From assembly GCA_030372985.1 (NCBI GenBank), contig JAUCQB010000039.1, forward strand, positions 1-64,000: DNA of 64,000 nt, written 5' to 3'. This DNA comes from Phycisphaerae bacterium (GTDB lineage Bacteria; Planctomycetota; Phycisphaerae; UBA1845; PWPN01). Under the pieces are notes generated by a model that did no database searches, was not told where the DNA came from, and saw only the letters and a list, made by a program, of their open reading frames with translations. Shown piece after piece: positions 52,149-61,968 of the stretch; the first letter of the stretch is position 1; every line of letters begins with the position of its first letter. The position numbers and the translations under genes are program-made.

Positions 52149-52773
52149 GGGTTGATTTCCCCGACACTCCATTCCGGCACCTTTCGCAGAAAAGAACAAC
52201 CGGGACGGCCGATGTCATGTGGCGCGAATGGAAGTGCTGCAATGCTATCTCCGCCATTATCCGTCTCGCGCAGAATGATGTCCAGCGCGGAATCGCCAGG
52301 TTTCACCAAATCCCTTGATGAGTCGATCTTGGCTCGAGCTCGGTGGGGGCAGGTGCGCTACCAGGGTGACCGAGCATACGGGGTGAATGACTACCGCGAT
52401 CGTCGCAGAAGCCTTTCACCCACAATGTCAGAAGATATCAGCCTTGATTCACCGCAGACCAAAGATGGGGCGATGCAGCAAGGCAAATAACCTGCAGTCA
52501 ACCGTGGTGCAGACTCGCGGCACGGATTCGCACTTGTCAGGGGTCTGCGACGGCCGCGAGAGTCTCCAGCGATGCCGGCGTCCATGCCGGGCAACAGGCG
52601 TCCGGCGCAAACCGACAAGGCTTTTGCGCAAAATGATATTCCCGCGCCGCCGATACTACGGTTATCATTCTATACAGGTGGCAGGCATGATGCAGCGATC
52701 GCCTCTGGTGCTGCCGTTCGGTCAGCGGGGGATCGTTTGTCGCATGCCAACGCAGTTTCGGAGATGTCAGAGG

Positions 52774-53610
52774 ATGCCGTTTCCAAGAACGATGTCAGTG
52801 GACAGCTTGGTTTTACGGCGAGGGGCGAGGCCGGTTCGTCCGGGCGAGAACCGGCTCCGGCAGCCGGGTTTTACGCTGATCGAAGTACTCGTCGTGGTGG
52901 CGATCATCGCTCTGCTGATCGCGATCCTGCTCCCGTCGCTTTCCAAAGCTCGCGAACAGTCGCGGCGGGTGGTCTGCCAGAATAATCTGAGGCAGCTTCA
53001 GCATGCGTTTGTCTTCTATCTTTCAGATCACAAGAGCATATTCCCACCGCACCGCACGAAGGTCCGGGAAGGCACCAAGGGCCGGGATGACCTCGGAGAG
53101 TGGGCATGGTTCCAGCAACTGGAGCGATACACGAAGTCTCCTGAGATACCTCACTGTCCGACGCTGGCGAATCACGTACAGGAAGACTCGGGTATCGTCT
53201 GGTCATGGGGCTACAACCGGCTGGATATCGGCTACGGTTACAACGCGTGGTTCCTCGGGCTTTGGAATCATGCGACCAACGGCGGCTATGAAGAATATGC
53301 CGGTCTTCGGAGCCATCCGTGGTTTCCGGAGAGTCGCGTCAAGAGCCCGTCGCGCAATATTCTGCTGGCGGATGCCAACCCGAAAAATGACCGGTTGTTC
53401 GGCGGGCAGTTGTGGTGGCCCTTTGTCGACGGCGACACCGGTGGGACGGGTGAGGGCGTCAACGTCAGGAGGCACCAAAAAGGCGGCAACATCGTCTTCA
53501 ACGACGGCCACGCCGAGTTTCGCAGGGAGGGGACCATTAACCCTCCGGCGGGCTCGCCGAACAAATACCTGCAGTATTGGGACCCGCTTCTGCGGCGCGC
53601 GCAACCGTGA
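52774..53610 (+). CDS. Prepilin-type N-terminal cleavage / H-X9-DG pseudopilin-like protein
   Basis: [33 protein letters not shown]-terminal [12 protein letters not shown] (H-X9-DG). Start codon uncertain; ORF is open from 52387. Confidence 0.8.
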   Translation: MPFPRTMSVDSLVLRRGARPVRPGENRLRQPGFTLIEVLVVVAIIALLIAILLPSLSKAREQSRRVVCQNNLRQLQHAFVFYLSDHKSIFPPHRTKVREGTKGRDDLGEWAWFQQLERYTKSPEIPHCPTLANHVQEDSGIVWSWGYNRLDIGYGYNAWFLGLWNHATNGGYEEYAGLRSHPWFPESRVKSPSRNILLADANPKNDRLFGGQLWWPFVDGDTGGTGEGVNVRRHQKGGNIVFNDGHAEFRREGTINPPAGSPNKYLQYWDPLLRRAQP

Positions 53611-53792
53611 CGTGGGAACAACCGGGGTCCGGTTGACCGCAGGAGCCGGTTGAGACAAGGCGGCGTATCGAGAGGGGAGGTGAAAAGAAACTCACGGCGC
53701 AATCAGGTCCTGTAAGCTGTTGCCACTCCGTTCCTGCTTGCCTTGTGAGGGGATGCTTGAATAGGATTAGAAATGGAGGATCTGCGAGAGCA

Positions 53793-53812
53793 GCCGGCCG
53801 TTGTCGGCCGGC
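53793..53812. promoter_or_regulatory. Perfect hairpin in the 5' region of the PEP-CTERM gene
   Basis: GCCGGCCG-TTGT-CGGCCGGC, 45 bp before the likely GTG start. Confidence 0.4.
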
Positions 53813-53856
53813 AGGTGTCACGCTTGGACTGAACTAACATGAATGGAGGAGAAAAC

Positions 53857-54699
53857 GTGAGAACTTCTATCTGGACTGTTTCAATTGTAGCGCTCCTTGT
53901 GGCGGCGGGCATCGCCAATGCTGCGAATGTCCCCGCGGGAGTGACCGGGCTGTGGCGGTTTCAAACCGAAGCGGACAAGCTGACGGCCACGATGGGCGTG
54001 GATCTCACCACCAGCAACGCCGGCAACAGCGCCTGGTTTTCAGGTCCCTGGACCGTCATCGAGCCCGAGCTGAGCGACGGCGGTGTCGTTCAGGAACGGA
54101 GTTGGGATTACCTGACGGTCAACCCCAGCTTCGTCGCCAACGGCGGCGGCAGCTATGTTAACCAGTACACGGTTGCCGTAGATTACGTGCAAACATCGGA
54201 CGGGGGGTGGTGGGAGGGTGAGCAATACAACAGCCTGTTCCAGACGTCATGGGATGGCAATGAAAATGACGGCGATCTGTTCATCAAGGGGCCGGATCGT
54301 GCCAACTCCGTCATCGGCACCGGTGACACTGGTTACTCGACACTGACCTATGGCGCGTCCAAGTGGCACAGAATCGTCTGGTCCGTTGACAACAGCAGCT
54401 TCTTCCGAGTCTATGTTGACGGCGTTCTGTTCCTCGACGCGCCAGGCCAGGGCGTTGATGGCAGGTTCTCGCTCTATCCGGACCGCTTCAATCTCTTCGC
54501 AGATAACAGCTGGGAAGATGCGTGGGGCTTGGTCGGCACGGTAGCGACGTGGAACCGCGCTCTGTCGAGTGAGGAAATCGCCCCCATGGGCGGATGGATC
54601 GACGGCGCTGCAACGCCGACAAAGCTGGTGATTCCGGAACCGGCGACGCTGGCCCTGCTGCTGAGCGGGCTCCCGCTGCTGCGACGTCGTCGGGCATGA
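53857..54699 (+). CDS. LamG-like secreted protein with PEP-CTERM sorting signal
   Basis: GTG start behind GGAGGAG; signal peptide; concanavalin-like fold pattern; C-terminus VIPEPATLALLLSGLPLLRRRRA. Confidence 0.82.
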   Translation: MRTSIWTVSIVALLVAAGIANAANVPAGVTGLWRFQTEADKLTATMGVDLTTSNAGNSAWFSGPWTVIEPELSDGGVVQERSWDYLTVNPSFVANGGGSYVNQYTVAVDYVQTSDGGWWEGEQYNSLFQTSWDGNENDGDLFIKGPDRANSVIGTGDTGYSTLTYGASKWHRIVWSVDNSSFFRVYVDGVLFLDAPGQGVDGRFSLYPDRFNLFADNSWEDAWGLVGTVATWNRALSSEEIAPMGGWIDGAATPTKLVIPEPATLALLLSGLPLLRRRRA

Positions 54700-54777
54700 A
54701 GCCGACACCGCTGTGTTTTCTGTCCAGGTTCGGCCGGCTTGGAGCGGCGCCTGGATCAGGACAAGGTTAGTTTATCC

Positions 54778-54818
54778 GTGCCGGGCGGGAGCGTTCGGCT
54801 GCCGCCCGGCACTTTGTT
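54778..54818 (+). terminator. Terminator-like hairpin between the PEP-CTERM gene and the phosphoesterase gene
   Basis: GTGCCGGGCGG...CCGCCCGGCAC (11-bp perfect stem) followed by TTTGTTTG. Confidence 0.65.
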
Positions 54819-54858
54819 TGCGCCAAGTCTCGGCGTGTCCGCGCGGAGAGTGTTCCTC

Positions 54859-57219
54859 GTGCATCGTATCGGCCGCCTGACGAAACCCGTCCTGCGTGCT
54901 GCCTGCCTCTGTCTCATGTGGTCGGTCAGACCCGTGGCCGCGCAGAGCATCGGCCAGTGGGACTTCGACGCGGGCAACCTGTCGGCAACCAGCGGCGCGG
55001 TGATGGAATACTATGGCAGCACGACGGCCTCCCAGACCCAGTTCGGCACCACGACCTTCTTCGGCATTCCCAATATCGGCGGTTCGGTTGCGTCGGTGAT
55101 GAGGTTTCCCGCATGTCTGTCGAGCGAAGGCTATGTCGTGCACACCAACGCTCCGGGCAACGGCGGCGGCGCATACATCAATCAATACTCGCTGGTTCTG
55201 GACGTGCTGTACCCGACGGCCAGCACCAATTCCTGGCGGGCTATCTTCCAGACCTCGCGCACCAATGGCAACGACGCCGACTTCTTCGTGGGCAACGGCA
55301 CGACGACCCCGAGCGCGAACGGCATTGGAGTCGCCGGTCAATACCACGGCGTAATTCAGCCGAACACGTGGTATCGCGTGGCAGTCACGGTCGATCTCGC
55401 CACGCTGACCATGGCCAAGTACATCAACGGCTCGCCGGTTGGAACCCAGTTGCTGGCCGACTCCTTGGATGGCCGGTGGTCTCTCTACTCAACCAACACG
55501 GCCCCCGATTGGCTGCTCCTGTTTGCAGACGAGGACAATGACACGAAAGCCGGTTACGTCAACAGCGTGCAGTTCCGCGATTACGTCATGTCGGCCCTTG
55601 AGATCGCCGAACTCGGCGTCCCCAGTGCCAGCGGTATCCCCCTTCCGACGGCCCCGACCGACCTGCAACTGGTGGGCCCCAACGGCGGCGAGCACTGGCA
55701 GGCCGGCTCCACACAGACCGTCTCCTGGACCGTGACAGACCCGAGCGGCGTGGTCAACATCGAGCTGTACGACGGGGCCGCGCTGCGGGCCCGACTTGGG
55801 CGGGCGCCCATGGCCGACGGCCAGTTCATCTGGTCAATCTCGCCGTACCTGGGTGACTCCGCGGACTATCGCGTGAAGATCTCGGCAGCCGCGTTCCCTG
55901 AGGTCTCGGACACGTCCGACGCGTCCTTTGAGGTTTACGGAACAGTACCGGAACCAACGGTTATCACCACGTTGCCGATGCTGCAAGACGCACGCCCGGA
56001 CGCGATGAATCTCATCTGGGAAACAAGCGGCCATGGGACCCCCAATGGGGTCGATTTCGGCCTGAGCGATGTATCGGAGAACACGATCACCGACGTTATG
56101 ACCCAGCAGCTCGACGCCACTCACTTCATCCACACGGCCACGATTCAACCATTGCAGGTCGAGACGGTCTACAAGTACCGTGTGCGAAGCGGAGATACCA
56201 CTTCGGCAACGTATTCCTTTCGGACCGCCCCGCGGCCCGGCACCCCAATCAGGATAGTCTGGTTCGCCGACGAGCAGGGCTACACGATCTTCCGGCAGCA
56301 GGTTCCGCACATGGCCGCCCGCGATCCAGATCTCGTGCTGGTGGCCGGTGATCTGATGAACGACGGGACAAGTATCGCCCAGTGGCAGGATTACTGGTTC
56401 GGCCCGCTGGAGCTGGGCAATCTGGCCCAGACCACGCCTGTCCTGTTCTGCCGCGGCAATCACGACGGTGAAAGCGCCTTGGCCTACGCATACAGCGTGC
56501 TGCCGGGCAACGAGGCCTGGTTCGCCTTGACATATGGAAGCACCCGTTTCATCTTCCTCGATACGAACATTCAGACCGCCGAGCAGACTTCCTGGCTCGA
56601 AAATGAACTCGCCTCAACGGAGGCCCAACGCGCCTCATTCCGCGTGGTCAGCTTTCACAAGCCTCCCTACACCGACCTGTGGGATAGTCCTGGATACAGC
56701 GGTGAGGCCTTCGTTCGGGAGAACTGGGTGCCGCTGTTCCAACAGTACAAGGTTGACGTCGTCGTGAGCGGTCACACGCACGCCTACCTGCGCGGCCTGA
56801 GCGACAACGTGATGTACATGATCGTCGGCGGTGCCGGCAACACCATCGACACCTATACGAGCTACGTCTGGGGCTTCTTCACGGTCAAGCAGTCCATACA
56901 CCACTACGGTGTCATGGAGATTGACGGGTATTCCCTGGCCTGGAATGCCTACGACGTGAACGATGTGCTCTTTGATTCGTACGAACTGGTCAGCCGAACA
57001 CCGTTCTGCCCGGCCGACTTCGACGGCGACACGGACGTCGATCACGACGACTTTGCCCTCCTCCTGCCTTGCATGAGCGGGCCGGATGTCTCTGCCGCAC
57101 CGAGCTGCTCTCAGGAAGACATTGACGCGGACGGCGACGTGGACCAGACAGACTACGGTCTGTTTCAGCGGTGCTACAGCGGCTCGAATGAGGTTGCGCC
57201 TGCGAATTGCGCGCAGTGA
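54859..57219 (+). CDS. Secreted LamG-like plus calcineurin-like metallophosphoesterase with dockerin-like tail
   Basis: DLVLVAGDLMNDG, FCRGNHDGE, VVSGHTHAYLRG; C-terminal DFDGDTDVDHDDFALLLPCMSG / DIDADGDVDQTDYGLFQRCYSG. Start chosen downstream of the terminator hairpin. Confidence 0.82.
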   Translation: MHRIGRLTKPVLRAACLCLMWSVRPVAAQSIGQWDFDAGNLSATSGAVMEYYGSTTASQTQFGTTTFFGIPNIGGSVASVMRFPACLSSEGYVVHTNAPGNGGGAYINQYSLVLDVLYPTASTNSWRAIFQTSRTNGNDADFFVGNGTTTPSANGIGVAGQYHGVIQPNTWYRVAVTVDLATLTMAKYINGSPVGTQLLADSLDGRWSLYSTNTAPDWLLLFADEDNDTKAGYVNSVQFRDYVMSALEIAELGVPSASGIPLPTAPTDLQLVGPNGGEHWQAGSTQTVSWTVTDPSGVVNIELYDGAALRARLGRAPMADGQFIWSISPYLGDSADYRVKISAAAFPEVSDTSDASFEVYGTVPEPTVITTLPMLQDARPDAMNLIWETSGHGTPNGVDFGLSDVSENTITDVMTQQLDATHFIHTATIQPLQVETVYKYRVRSGDTTSATYSFRTAPRPGTPIRIVWFADEQGYTIFRQQVPHMAARDPDLVLVAGDLMNDGTSIAQWQDYWFGPLELGNLAQTTPVLFCRGNHDGESALAYAYSVLPGNEAWFALTYGSTRFIFLDTNIQTAEQTSWLENELASTEAQRASFRVVSFHKPPYTDLWDSPGYSGEAFVRENWVPLFQQYKVDVVVSGHTHAYLRGLSDNVMYMIVGGAGNTIDTYTSYVWGFFTVKQSIHHYGVMEIDGYSLAWNAYDVNDVLFDSYELVSRTPFCPADFDGDTDVDHDDFALLLPCMSGPDVSAAPSCSQEDIDADGDVDQTDYGLFQRCYSGSNEVAPANCAQ

Positions 57220-57234
57220 TCCGCGCCATCACGC

Positions 57235-59199
57235 TCATTCCTGGATCGTCGGGAACTCCGTGATCCGCAACCGGGTGCTGCCATACGGGATGAGTTCCAG
57301 ATCGGTCGTCGGCTCGTTTGAGACCGCAGGGCTCATCGGCGGATCACCGGCGGAATTGTGCTCCAGCTTCCACCCGGGAAGGGCCCTGCCCTTGGCCTTC
57401 AGCGTGACGGGTGCGGCGTCTTGTGCGAAAGGGATCTTGCCGACCGCCCGGGTTGCCACGGAAACCGATTGCTCGGGTCTGCCGCGATCCAGAAGCAGGC
57501 CGTAGTTCCAGGGCGTCGCAGGGTGAATCGCCCAGTCGTTGACAGGGAACTTGTCATGGTGGGATCTCAGCTTCTCATATCGCTCGCCGATCTTAAGCGA
57601 GAAGCAGAGCGGTCCGCGGAGGATCGCGACCGAGTTGTTGTACCGTGGCTCGGTACGCAGGTTCATCGGCAGCGAGATCGTAACCACCTCGCCTGGGTCC
57701 CACATCCTGTCGACGACGGCGAATCGCCCTGCTTCCGCGGGCGTCTCCGTGCCCATACACACGACCCGGGCACCCGTGGCCCAGACAGGGATGCGCAGAT
57801 GAAGCGGAAACCGGGTGGGGCGAGGCGACTCCAATACCAGTCGAACGACCCCGTCAAACGGATAAGCCGTTTCCTCCGAGATGGTGACTTCCTGGCCGTC
57901 GGCCACCTTGGCCTTGACCTTGCACGGTCCGTAGGCGACGGCGGCCAAGCCCTGATCGTGCGTGGCCATCCACAGGTGCGACACGAGCTTGGGCCAGCCT
58001 TGATGCATGTTGGCCGTGCAGCATCCGTAGTTCGGCTCCAGACCGTATATGTTCGATGTGTCGTCGTTCCCGTGGCTCCATTGCCGCTTGGCGATTGTAC
58101 ACAGCACCTGGTTGGCCTGCTGGTCGAACTGATGGGCCCAGTAATCCGGCATGCACGTACCGGGGTTGGCGTTGTACGCCAGTCGCTCGAGTCGATCGGC
58201 GAAGGCGACGTCCCCGAGGATCTCGACCAGCTTCTCCATGGAGAACATGTACTCGACCACGCCACACAACTCCGTGCCCTGCGTCGGTCGCTTTCCCGAC
58301 AGGTGCTCGTCGCCGCCGAACCCGCCGGCGACCTGCCCGTGATGCTCGTCAAGACTGGCAATTCCCTGGTACGACGCCTTCCGGTCGCGCTCGTCGCCGG
58401 ATCGGAGGTGCCAGAGGGCCGGGTTCTTGACCGCCATGGCATTGTTCACATCGTGCGTGAAGTGTGTGTATTTGAGCCCTGCCTTCAGGGCCTCTGTGGT
58501 ATAGGGGAAGTCGAGGAAAAACGGTGTCCAGTCAAAGCAGCTCCTGTGAATCGAGTCTGCTGCCTTGAGAATCTCCGCGTCGCCGGTTCGGTTGTACAGC
58601 CAGAACGCGCTGACAACATGCTCCATGGCTCTCACTCCGCGCCATTCGGTGTCGGGCCAGTCGGGCGGCGTACGGTTGATGTACTTGAAGTAGTTTGTGA
58701 GCAACGGGATCACCCGGGCGTCGCCGGTGGCTTCGTGATACTGTGTGAGGACCTTCATGGCGACGGCCCGCGGCCAACGGTCCTTGTTTTTGGCCGGGCC
58801 GAACCAGCCGTCCGGCTGCCCGCTCGCCAGAATCCACTCGATCCACACCTTGGCCTTGGCGATCAGGCGCGCATCGTCGAGTTCGTACGCCAGCGGGACC
58901 AGGCCGTCGAGGTAGTATGGGCCCCGCTCCCAGCCGTCGCCCGTTCCGCCTTTCCAGGCCGACTGGGCCAGATCGGGCCAGAATTCGTCCAGGTGCCCCG
59001 TCAGTCCTTCTGCCTGGATACGAAGCTGATCGCGCAACCAGCCCTGTGGTTTCACGGCCCCCAGGGGCAGTTCAACAAACCGAGTTTGTCTGAGCGGAGG
59101 GCGGCTTGATGGGTAATGCCTGTTTGCGGCCTGCCCCCTCGCCACAGAGACCAGGGGCGGCAACACCAGGACAACGCAGGCAAGTACCAGGCGATTCAT
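57235..59199 (-). CDS. GH127-like (DUF1680) beta-L-arabinofuranosidase family protein
   Basis: Signal peptide; VELPLGAVKPQGWLRDQL, GGTGDGWERGPYYLDGLVPLAYELDD, GCCTANMHQGWPKLVSHLWM. Confidence 0.85.
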   Translation of the reverse strand: MNRLVLACVVLVLPPLVSVARGQAANRHYPSSRPPLRQTRFVELPLGAVKPQGWLRDQLRIQAEGLTGHLDEFWPDLAQSAWKGGTGDGWERGPYYLDGLVPLAYELDDARLIAKAKVWIEWILASGQPDGWFGPAKNKDRWPRAVAMKVLTQYHEATGDARVIPLLTNYFKYINRTPPDWPDTEWRGVRAMEHVVSAFWLYNRTGDAEILKAADSIHRSCFDWTPFFLDFPYTTEALKAGLKYTHFTHDVNNAMAVKNPALWHLRSGDERDRKASYQGIASLDEHHGQVAGGFGGDEHLSGKRPTQGTELCGVVEYMFSMEKLVEILGDVAFADRLERLAYNANPGTCMPDYWAHQFDQQANQVLCTIAKRQWSHGNDDTSNIYGLEPNYGCCTANMHQGWPKLVSHLWMATHDQGLAAVAYGPCKVKAKVADGQEVTISEETAYPFDGVVRLVLESPRPTRFPLHLRIPVWATGARVVCMGTETPAEAGRFAVVDRMWDPGEVVTISLPMNLRTEPRYNNSVAILRGPLCFSLKIGERYEKLRSHHDKFPVNDWAIHPATPWNYGLLLDRGRPEQSVSVATRAVGKIPFAQDAAPVTLKAKGRALPGWKLEHNSAGDPPMSPAVSNEPTTDLELIPYGSTRLRITEFPTIQE

Positions 59200-59271
59200 C
59201 GGTCCGTTCCTTGTGGCGGCTTTGCGGTGGTGCACTGTACCATATTGGTCACATTCTGCGGAGGATCACAT

Positions 59272-61890
59272 ATGCGAGCAAGGCGTTCGGCTTCCACGGT
59301 ACCCGTCAGGTTCAAGCCGGTTGGCTCAGGCGTTCCGGGCCTCGTGCTGCCGGCCGCGACACTGGTCTGCCTGGTTGCAGGGGCCGCTCGGGCCGCCGAC
59401 GTTCTCAAACAGTACTACGCTCACCCCGCGGTCGAGGATAGCAGCGGCGTCATCGCTCCCTGGTATCAGGGGCAGAACGGCCAGTTCGACGAACGGATGC
59501 AAATTGCCGTCGATATCTACAAGCGATACCCCTGGACGGAGCCGGGTCAGGCGGTGATACCCGCTCCGCACATTGTGTACAACACGCACTGGAAGATCAA
59601 CAACGACGGCACGATATCGATTCCGCCCACACAGCCATGGATGTGCGGCGACCTGAGCCAGAGGGCGTTCAGCATCATCCGCGGCCTGTCGGAGTACTAC
59701 CGGTACAGCGGCGATCCGATCGCCTTCGTCTACATCCCCATCACCGTGGACTACATTCTGGACTATTGTCTGACCGGCGCTGACCACGCGTGGCCACGTT
59801 TCCCGATCGCCACGCCCACAAAGGGAGTCGGATACCAGAAGGCAGATCCCAATGTGCCGAACCAGTTGGATCTGTGCGCTTACGTCGGTCTTGAAGTACT
59901 GCGAGCGTACAAGCTACTCGGCAACGACCGCTACCTGGAGGCCGCCAAGCACTGGGGCGACGTCTTCGCCGAGAAATGCAACTTCTCCGACCCGCAGATG
60001 CCCCCCTGGAACCGCTACATGAGTCCGGAGCACATGCTCTGGTCCGATGAGCTCACCGGCAGCACGACGTTGATCGCCGAGTTCCTCGATGCCTTGATCG
60101 ACACGGGTTACGAGGGCAAAGACCGCGCCATCGTCAAGGCACGTGACGCCGCGCGTGCGTACGTGACCGGTCAGATCCTGCCGCGCTGGATCGACAACGA
60201 GGCCTGGGGGCGTCACTACTGGGACGTGGAAGGCGACTGGATCTCGGGCGGCGCCTCCTGGATCTGCGGCTACTTCCTGGATCACCCCGAAGCCTTCCCG
60301 AATTGGAGAAACGACGTCCGCAACATCCTGTCGCTGGTCTTCAACCGCAACTGCGTCGACCCGGCCTCGCGCGGCGAAGTCTACAGTGGTGCGTGGGCGT
60401 TCCCTGAGTCGTTCGTCTGCTGCGGAACCTCGTTGTCCTACAATCAGTACACGTATGCGGCGCCCCTCATTCAGCTCGGAGAGCTGGCCGGGGACGAATG
60501 GGCACGCGAGGTTGGGCGACGGATGCTGATGATGGCGACGTATGACAGTCGCGAGAACGGCGTTGTCCTGGACGGCCTGGCGGGCGACGTGGTTGCAGCG
60601 GCCGACTGGCTCAATCTGGCCCATCCGTGGCCGTTGTGCCAGATTCTGGCGGCCATGGCGTGGCGCCCGGAGACCTACGGCCCCAGCCGCGAGAACCACG
60701 TCATGCGGACGAAATCCGTGGTCACCTCCATCGACTATGACAAGGGCGCGGTCCGCTACTCGACGTTCGATGCACCGGCGGGCAGCGTCGACGTCTTGCG
60801 ACTGGCTTTCGAGCCGCAGTCGGTATCGGCGGACGGCAAGGCATTGGCGAAACGCGATGACCTGAAGGGAAACGGTTTTACGGTGAAGGGGCTCGCCGAC
60901 GGCGACTGCATCGTGAGTATCCGTCATGATGGATCCAAGAAGATCAGCGTCAGCGGTGATGATCCGCAGGAAGTCGCGGACGACGATGCCTTCTCATACA
61001 CCGGGCAGTGGAGCACGGTTCGGACGGACGGAGCCCGGCAGGGCTCGCTGCACGTGGCAACCGACGCGGGCGCGGCACTGACGTTCGCATTCACCGGGAA
61101 CCAGTTCCGCTTGATCGGGGCCGTCGATAACAAGGGCGGACTGGCGGATGTGTACATCGACGGGCAGAAGCAAATGGCGCCGCTCGACTGCTGGAATCCC
61201 AAGCCCAGACACCAGCAGCTTGTCTACCGCAAGGGAGGACTGGCCGATGGAAAGCACGAAATCCGAATCGTTGCCAGAGGCGATAAGAACCCGCTGTCTG
61301 CCGGCTCCGGCATCTCTGTGGACGGAATCCAGTATTCGGCCGCGACGGGCAAGAGCGATTTCGGCGAGGGCGGCGGCCCCACTGATGCACAGCGGCTGAT
61401 CCTCGGTTACACGGGCCGAGACGACTACGTCGATTCGCAGGGCCATTCCTGGCGTCCGGGAACCGAGTTCGTCGTGCGTCTGGGGGCCTCGGTGGACGCT
61501 GTCACCCGCACGTGGTTCACCGATCGCCGGAGCTTCTACATCGGCAACACGCCTGATCCGGAGCTCTATCGCTACGGCGTACACGCCCAGGACTTCTGCG
61601 TGAACCTGACCGTCGGTCCCGGTCGTTATCGCGTTCACCTGCATTTCGCGGACACGAACACGAGGAGCACTGTTCGCGTTTTGATCAATGATGAGGAGGT
61701 CGTTGACAAAATGAATGTCGCCCAGGCCGCGGGCGGTATCTTTCGGGCACACAAGCGTACATTCACCGACATCCGGCCGAAAAACGGCGTGATCGAGATC
61801 CGGTTCATCGGCCGCGACAAAACCGAGGCCTGCGCCCAGGCGATCGAGGTGGAACCGGAGGAGGCGGATGCCGGCAACAGCGGCTCGTGA
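59272..61890 (+). CDS. Secreted alpha-toroid glycosidase-like protein with C-terminal malectin-like domain
   Basis: SD GGAGGATCACAT-ATG; DLCAYVGLEVLRAYKLLGNDRYLEAAKHWGD; C-terminal YRVHLHFADTNTRSTVRVLINDEEVVDKMNVAQAAGG. Confidence 0.65.
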   Translation: MRARRSASTVPVRFKPVGSGVPGLVLPAATLVCLVAGAARAADVLKQYYAHPAVEDSSGVIAPWYQGQNGQFDERMQIAVDIYKRYPWTEPGQAVIPAPHIVYNTHWKINNDGTISIPPTQPWMCGDLSQRAFSIIRGLSEYYRYSGDPIAFVYIPITVDYILDYCLTGADHAWPRFPIATPTKGVGYQKADPNVPNQLDLCAYVGLEVLRAYKLLGNDRYLEAAKHWGDVFAEKCNFSDPQMPPWNRYMSPEHMLWSDELTGSTTLIAEFLDALIDTGYEGKDRAIVKARDAARAYVTGQILPRWIDNEAWGRHYWDVEGDWISGGASWICGYFLDHPEAFPNWRNDVRNILSLVFNRNCVDPASRGEVYSGAWAFPESFVCCGTSLSYNQYTYAAPLIQLGELAGDEWAREVGRRMLMMATYDSRENGVVLDGLAGDVVAAADWLNLAHPWPLCQILAAMAWRPETYGPSRENHVMRTKSVVTSIDYDKGAVRYSTFDAPAGSVDVLRLAFEPQSVSADGKALAKRDDLKGNGFTVKGLADGDCIVSIRHDGSKKISVSGDDPQEVADDDAFSYTGQWSTVRTDGARQGSLHVATDAGAALTFAFTGNQFRLIGAVDNKGGLADVYIDGQKQMAPLDCWNPKPRHQQLVYRKGGLADGKHEIRIVARGDKNPLSAGSGISVDGIQYSAATGKSDFGEGGGPTDAQRLILGYTGRDDYVDSQGHSWRPGTEFVVRLGASVDAVTRTWFTDRRSFYIGNTPDPELYRYGVHAQDFCVNLTVGPGRYRVHLHFADTNTRSTVRVLINDEEVVDKMNVAQAAGGIFRAHKRTFTDIRPKNGVIEIRFIGRDKTEACAQAIEVEPEEADAGNSGS

Positions 61891-61968
61891 AAGCTCCTCA
61901 TGTCAGGTGATCGCATCCATCGTGCCCGAAAGATCGGCAATGGCGGCCCTCCGGCGTATAATTCCGCC

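Noticed and set aside
57358-59109. 583-aa plus-strand ORF
   Set aside because: Antisense to the GH127-like gene, which has a signal peptide and family motifs.
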